NCBI GenBank assembly: GCA_047936785.1
Contig: CP176394.1
Strand: one strand, 5' to 3'
Length of the DNA stretch: 64,000 nucleotides
Source: Acidaminobacterium chupaoyuni
GTDB taxonomy: Bacteria > Bacillota > Clostridia > Oscillospirales > Butyricicoccaceae
A model generated the notes under the pieces. It made no database searches. It was not told the DNA's origin and worked only from the letters and a program-made list of their open reading frames with translations. How positions within the stretch are numbered: position 1 is the first letter of the stretch; each line of letters opens with the position of its first letter. The position numbers were made by a program, and so were the translations under genes. This document shows positions 61,025 through 64,000 of this stretch, piece by piece.

Positions 61025-62475
61025 AAATCATCTTAGAGGGCAACGACCTGTTTATGGCCGTGCATGAGACCTTGGTCTGCCTCTGGCCCGAGGAACATCA
61101 CGGAACGGAAGACGGCGAAGAAAACGGCGTGGTATATGCCGCTTTGTCGGCGGGAAACGGCGTTGTTTCGGCCCATGCGCGTGTTTTGCGCGGGGGTCGT
61201 GAACAGCAGGCCGCCTTTTCGCTGCCGCTGGAAAAAACAGGCGGATATGAAGAAAAACGCATCTGCACACGGGCGCTGAAAACAGCGGTTTATCGCGCCT
61301 GTGTGGTTTTGCTGCCCGAAAAACCCCAGTGGGGCGCCATGAGCGGCGTGAAACCGGCCAAACCGCTGCGGCAGATGTTCCCCGATGAGATCGACCCTGT
61401 GGAAGCGGATCATATTTTGGAAGATATTTATGATATCGCCCCGCGCCGCCGCGCGCTGACCATTGAATGCGCCCAAAAGGCCCGCCGGATGGAGCGCCTG
61501 CAAAGAAAAAACAGCGTTTCGGTTTATATCGGCATCCCGTTTTGCCCCAGCAAATGCGTGTATTGCTCGTTTGTCAGCAGCACCACCGCCCGAAGCGGGC
61601 ATTTGATCGAGCCTTATTTAAACGGGCTGACGCAAGAGATCCGCGCCGCGGGCGAAATGCTGCGCCGCGAAGGGCTTGCAATCGACAGCCTTTATATCGG
61701 CGGCGGCACCCCCACCGCGCTTTCGGAAGAACCCTTTGAGCGGCTGCTCACCGAGGTGGAAAACGCGCTGCCCAAGCCTTTGGAATATACCGTGGAAGCG
61801 GGCAGGCCCGAAACCATCACGCCCGGAAAGCTGGAAAGCATGGCCCGCCATGGGGTGGGGCGCATCAGCATCAACCCCCAGACTTTCGAAGCGGAGGTTT
61901 TGAAAGCGGTGGGGCGGATGCACAGCCCGCAGCAGGTGATCGAAGCTTATGAAGCCGCGCGGCGCATCGGCGCTTTCGAGATCAATATGGATCTGATCGC
62001 GGGGCTGCCCGGCGATGGCGAAGAAGGGCTTTTGCGCAGTGTGGATACCGTGATCGGCCTTGCGCCCGAAAATATCACCGTGCATTGCCTGGCCCGCAAA
62101 AAAGGGTCGCCCCTGCGCTTTGGCAAACAGGGGGAGCTGCCCCATGAAATTCTGGATGAAGCCCACGACCGCATCCGGGCGGCGGGGTATGCGCCCTATT
62201 ACCTTTACCGCCAGAAATACAGCGCGGGCAATTTGGAAAATGTGGGATTTGCCCGCGGCGAGACCCTTTGCCGCTATAACATTTTAATGATGGAAGAGCT
62301 TTGCGATGTGGTGGCGCTGGGCGCGGGCGGCGTCAGCAAATTCTGCGCCGACGGCGGGCGCAGCATCCATCGGCTGACAAACCCCAAATATCCCCAGGAA
62401 TATATCGAAAACGCGGCCGAAATCGCGCTGCGCAAAAAAATGTTACAAATAAAAACCGAAAATAACGGCCGATAG
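61021..62475 (+). CDS. hemZ: coproporphyrinogen dehydrogenase-like radical SAM protein HemZ
   Basis: A 484-residue radical-SAM protein of the HemN/HemZ family. After an N-terminal extension of about 170 residues, the iron-sulfur motif C-x3-C-x2-C appears in FCPSKCVYCSF. YIGGGTPTAL and the NMDLIAGLPGD segment follow. The N-terminal extension with the KPAKPLRQMF segment is a HemZ feature. HemZ genes occur after relA-dtd-MBL in many clostridia. Whether it serves haem synthesis here is unproven, since no other haem gene is visible. Confidence 0.9.
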   Translation: MKIILEGNDLFMAVHETLVCLWPEEHHGTEDGEENGVVYAALSAGNGVVSAHARVLRGGREQQAAFSLPLEKTGGYEEKRICTRALKTAVYRACVVLLPEKPQWGAMSGVKPAKPLRQMFPDEIDPVEADHILEDIYDIAPRRRALTIECAQKARRMERLQRKNSVSVYIGIPFCPSKCVYCSFVSSTTARSGHLIEPYLNGLTQEIRAAGEMLRREGLAIDSLYIGGGTPTALSEEPFERLLTEVENALPKPLEYTVEAGRPETITPGKLESMARHGVGRISINPQTFEAEVLKAVGRMHSPQQVIEAYEAARRIGAFEINMDLIAGLPGDGEEGLLRSVDTVIGLAPENITVHCLARKKGSPLRFGKQGELPHEILDEAHDRIRAAGYAPYYLYRQKYSAGNLENVGFARGETLCRYNILMMEELCDVVALGAGGVSKFCADGGRSIHRLTNPKYPQEYIENAAEIALRKKMLQIKTENNGR

Positions 62476-62477
62476 GT

Positions 62478-62506
62478 TTGAAGCCGCGGCTTCCTTTTGA
62501 TATAAT
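62478..62506 (+). promoter_or_regulatory. promoter of the zinc-ribbon gene
   Basis: TTGAAG (62478-62483), 17 bases, TATAAT (62501-62506) preceded by TGA. A leader of about 130 bases follows. Confidence 0.75.
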
Positions 62507-62516
62507 GAAAAGAACC

Positions 62517-62641
62517 AAAGGTCATCGCATCTTCCGCGGGCGCTAAAAGCCAGCCGGCACAAGTTGCGCTTATGGGGGATATATTGCAAAAGAGGAGATC
62601 CGATAAAAGTTTTGCGGATTTTGAGAAAGGAGACCTTTTTT
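62517..62641 (+). promoter_or_regulatory. long possibly structured leader
   Basis: The leader opens with AAAGGTC and closes with GACCTTT, which could pair, followed by T's directly before the ATG. Inside, ATCCG pairs with CGGAT. No known riboswitch pattern was recognised. Confidence 0.3.
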
Positions 62642-63034
62642 ATGGAACAAAAAGTGCAAGAGGTTTTTGAAAAAGTGCGGGTGACCGCCGTGGCCGCCGC
62701 GTCGGCGGCAGGCAAAGCCGCCGATGCGGCCGGCAAAAAAGCCGGAGAGCTGGTGGGAACCACGCGGATGAATTTGCAGATTTTTGATTTGAATAACGAG
62801 ATCGATTTGCTGTTCAAAGAAATCGGCAAAAGCGTTTATCTCACCCATACCGGCGTGGAAGCCGATTCGCAGGAGATCGACCGTAAAATTCAGCAGATCG
62901 ATGAAAAATATCTTGCGATCGCCCAATTGAAGCAGCAGATCGAAGAGCTGCGCGCCACGGTAAAATGTCCGAAATGCGGCAACGCCTGCAGCCGTGACGA
63001 TGTGTTCTGCAGCGTCTGCGGCCAGCAGCTGTAA
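62642..63034 (+). CDS. zinc-ribbon protein of unknown function
   Basis: A 130-residue protein. An Ala-rich N-terminal helix (about 8-40, with repeated AAG-K units) is followed by a helical middle part with coiled-coil character (45-100) and a C-terminal four-Cys zinc ribbon, CPKCGNAC (near 107) and FCSVCGQQL at the end. The DLNNEIDLLFKEIGK and YLTHTG segments look like the small clostridial zinc-ribbon proteins I have seen named only by that domain. No membrane segment. ATG 62642 follows AAAGGAGA; the longer frame from 62564 runs through the leader. Confidence 0.75.
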   Translation: MEQKVQEVFEKVRVTAVAAASAAGKAADAAGKKAGELVGTTRMNLQIFDLNNEIDLLFKEIGKSVYLTHTGVEADSQEIDRKIQQIDEKYLAIAQLKQQIEELRATVKCPKCGNACSRDDVFCSVCGQQL

Positions 63035-63044
63035 GAAAAGAAAC

Positions 63045-63078
63045 AAAGGACACCCCGTTTTTCGGCGTGTCCTTTTTC
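63045..63078 (+). terminator. terminator after the zinc-ribbon gene
   Basis: AAAGGACAC pairs with GTGTCCTTT (13-base loop that can pair further), then TT-CC-TT. Confidence 0.7.
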
Positions 63079-63100
63079 CTTCGGAAAGGAAGAAAAAACG

Positions 63101-63922
63101 ATGTTTACAATAGAAGAATATCAGCAGAGCGCCCAATGGCTGAAAGAGAAGCTGGGGTCGTTTCGTCCCGAGATCTTGATGGTTTTGGGTTCGGGGCTTG
63201 GCTTTTTGGCCGAGCAGGTGGAAAACCCCATCCTGATCCCTTATGGCGAGATCCCCCATTTCTGCCGTTCTACCGCGCCGGATCATGCGGGCAGGTTTGT
63301 GGCGGGCGTTTTGGGCGGCCGCCGTGTGATGGTGATGCAGGGGCGCTTTCATTTATATGAAGGTTATTCCGCCGAGCAGGTCACTTATCCCATCCGCGTG
63401 GCCTATCTTCTGGGGGTGCGGTCGCTGCTGCTGACGAATGCGGTGGGCGCCATCAACACTTCGTTTCAAGTGGGCGATCTGATGATGATTACCGATCATA
63501 TCCGCCTGTTCGATCCCGATCCGCTGATCGGGCCGAATCTTCCGCAGTTCGGGCCGCGTTTTTGTGATATGAGCGAGACTTATTGCCCCGAATATCAGCA
63601 GCTTTGCCGCCGAAAGGCCGAAGAAGCGGGCATTTTGCTGCGCGAAGGCGTTTATTTTTATTTTACCGGCCCTCAGTTCGAAACCCCGGCCGAAATCCGC
63701 GCGGCCCGCATCCTGGGGGGCGACGCGGCGGGGATGTCCACGGTTCCCGAAGCCATCTGCGCCAATCACTGCGGGATGAAAATTTTGGGCATCTCGCTTG
63801 TCACGAATATGGCCGCGGGCATTTTAAAACAGCGCCTTGACGGCGTGGATGTGTTATCGGCGGCGGAAAAGGCCCATGATCGGTTTGAAACACTGGTGAT
63901 GAGCTGTCTGCCCGAGCTGTAA
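63101..63922 (+). CDS. punA: purine-nucleoside phosphorylase
   Basis: Trimeric-type PNP: phosphorolysis of inosine and guanosine to base and ribose-1-phosphate, 273 residues. Motifs: LGSGLGFLAEQV near residue 30, the MQGRFHLYEGYS segment, LTNAVGAIN, TGPQFETPAEIRA near 188 (substrate-binding Glu), and GMSTVPEAI near 211. GGAAAGGAAG site before the ATG. The next gene starts 9 bases after the stop in the same direction. Confidence 0.96.
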   Translation: MFTIEEYQQSAQWLKEKLGSFRPEILMVLGSGLGFLAEQVENPILIPYGEIPHFCRSTAPDHAGRFVAGVLGGRRVMVMQGRFHLYEGYSAEQVTYPIRVAYLLGVRSLLLTNAVGAINTSFQVGDLMMITDHIRLFDPDPLIGPNLPQFGPRFCDMSETYCPEYQQLCRRKAEEAGILLREGVYFYFTGPQFETPAEIRAARILGGDAAGMSTVPEAICANHCGMKILGISLVTNMAAGILKQRLDGVDVLSAAEKAHDRFETLVMSCLPEL

Positions 63923-63931
63923 GGAGGAAAC

Positions 63932-64000
63932 ATGGAACTGCTTTTATCGCATGTTACGGCGGTGACGATGGAAGAACCCGGCGCGATCATCGAAAACGCA
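63932..64000 (+). CDS. start of an unidentified gene, perhaps an amidohydrolase (partial)
   Basis: A strong AAGGAGG lies 5 bases before ATG 63932, and the frame is open to the window edge (23 codons). The opening MELLLSHVTAVTMEEPGAII resembles the beta-sandwich start of amidohydrolases such as MTA/SAH or guanine deaminases, which would suit a gene after punA. The visible part is too short for a firm call. Confidence 0.55.
   Translation, partial: MELLLSHVTAVTMEEPGAIIENA

Overview
The window looks like the chromosome of an anaerobic, probably spore-forming, low-oxygen Clostridia-type Firmicute (Bacillota) of roughly 50-55 % GC. The evidence is gene content and order. There is an oxygen and nitrosative stress set typical of strict anaerobes: ferritin, desulfoferrodoxin and hybrid-cluster protein. 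There are the Firmicute sporulation genes ylbJ, yqfC and yqfD, the Firmicute order yqfCD-phoH-ybeY-era-yqzL-recO, an anaerobic class III ribonucleotide reductase, and strong AGGAGG ribosome sites. MurE carries the DNPR motif expected for a meso-diaminopimelate cell wall. No rRNA, tRNA, insertion sequence, prophage or CRISPR array was seen. Almost all of the window is ordinary chromosomal core.

Layout. 1-3.8 kb: stress genes (ferritin, dfx, cupin, hcp). 3.8-5.7 kb: a small kinase and a divergent two-gene YjjP/YjjB (ThrE-type) exporter. 6-11 kb: asd, an M20 peptidase, a nitrilase-family amidase, a VanW-like protein and proC. 11.2-14.8 kb, minus strand: typA, a small Cys-rich protein and ylbJ. 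14.9-23 kb: yqfC-yqfD-phoH-ybeY-era-yqzL-recO-mutS2 and a DUF554 membrane protein. 23-26.9 kb: an HPr-like protein with Tyr in place of the phosphorylated His, uvrC, rsmD, coaD and a coiled-coil protein. 27.2-39.9 kb: a shortened division and cell-wall cluster (mraZ, rsmH, ftsL-like, PASTA transpeptidase, murE, mraY, ftsW, murG, murA, ftsQ, ftsZ) with no murF, murD, murC, murB or ftsA in it. 40-43.7 kb: MTA/SAH nucleosidase, corA (convergent), a tetrahydrofolate riboswitch controlling a FolT transporter, radC. 43.7-51.8 kb: uvrB-uvrA under a LexA-type site, and nrdD-nrdG under paired NrdR boxes. 51.8-55 kb: an AT-rich patch with a small XRE regulator, an unknown zinc-ribbon membrane protein and an AbgB-like amidohydrolase. 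55-55.4 kb: a short selenoprotein gene with an in-frame TGA. 55.6-64 kb: recJ, relA, dtd, an MBL-fold hydrolase, hemZ, a zinc-ribbon protein, punA and the start of a further gene.

The most notable item is the small glutaredoxin/thioredoxin-like selenoprotein at 55085-55378. Ordinary ORF calling splits it at a TGA codon. That TGA is followed by a hairpin with the features of a bacterial SECIS element, gives a Sec-Gly-Gly-Cys redox motif, and lies behind a promoter with perfect consensus -35 and -10 boxes. Other points worth checking are an apparent AUU start codon for ftsW, an orphan LexA-type site ahead of the division cluster, four 10-bp-phased MraZ operator repeats, the His-to-Tyr HPr paralogue, a possible attenuator in the nrdDG leader, and a structured leader before corA.

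All functional calls come from reading motifs and gene order; no database search was run. Start codons were chosen from Shine-Dalgarno spacing and recalled family N-termini, and several differ from the longest possible reading frame.
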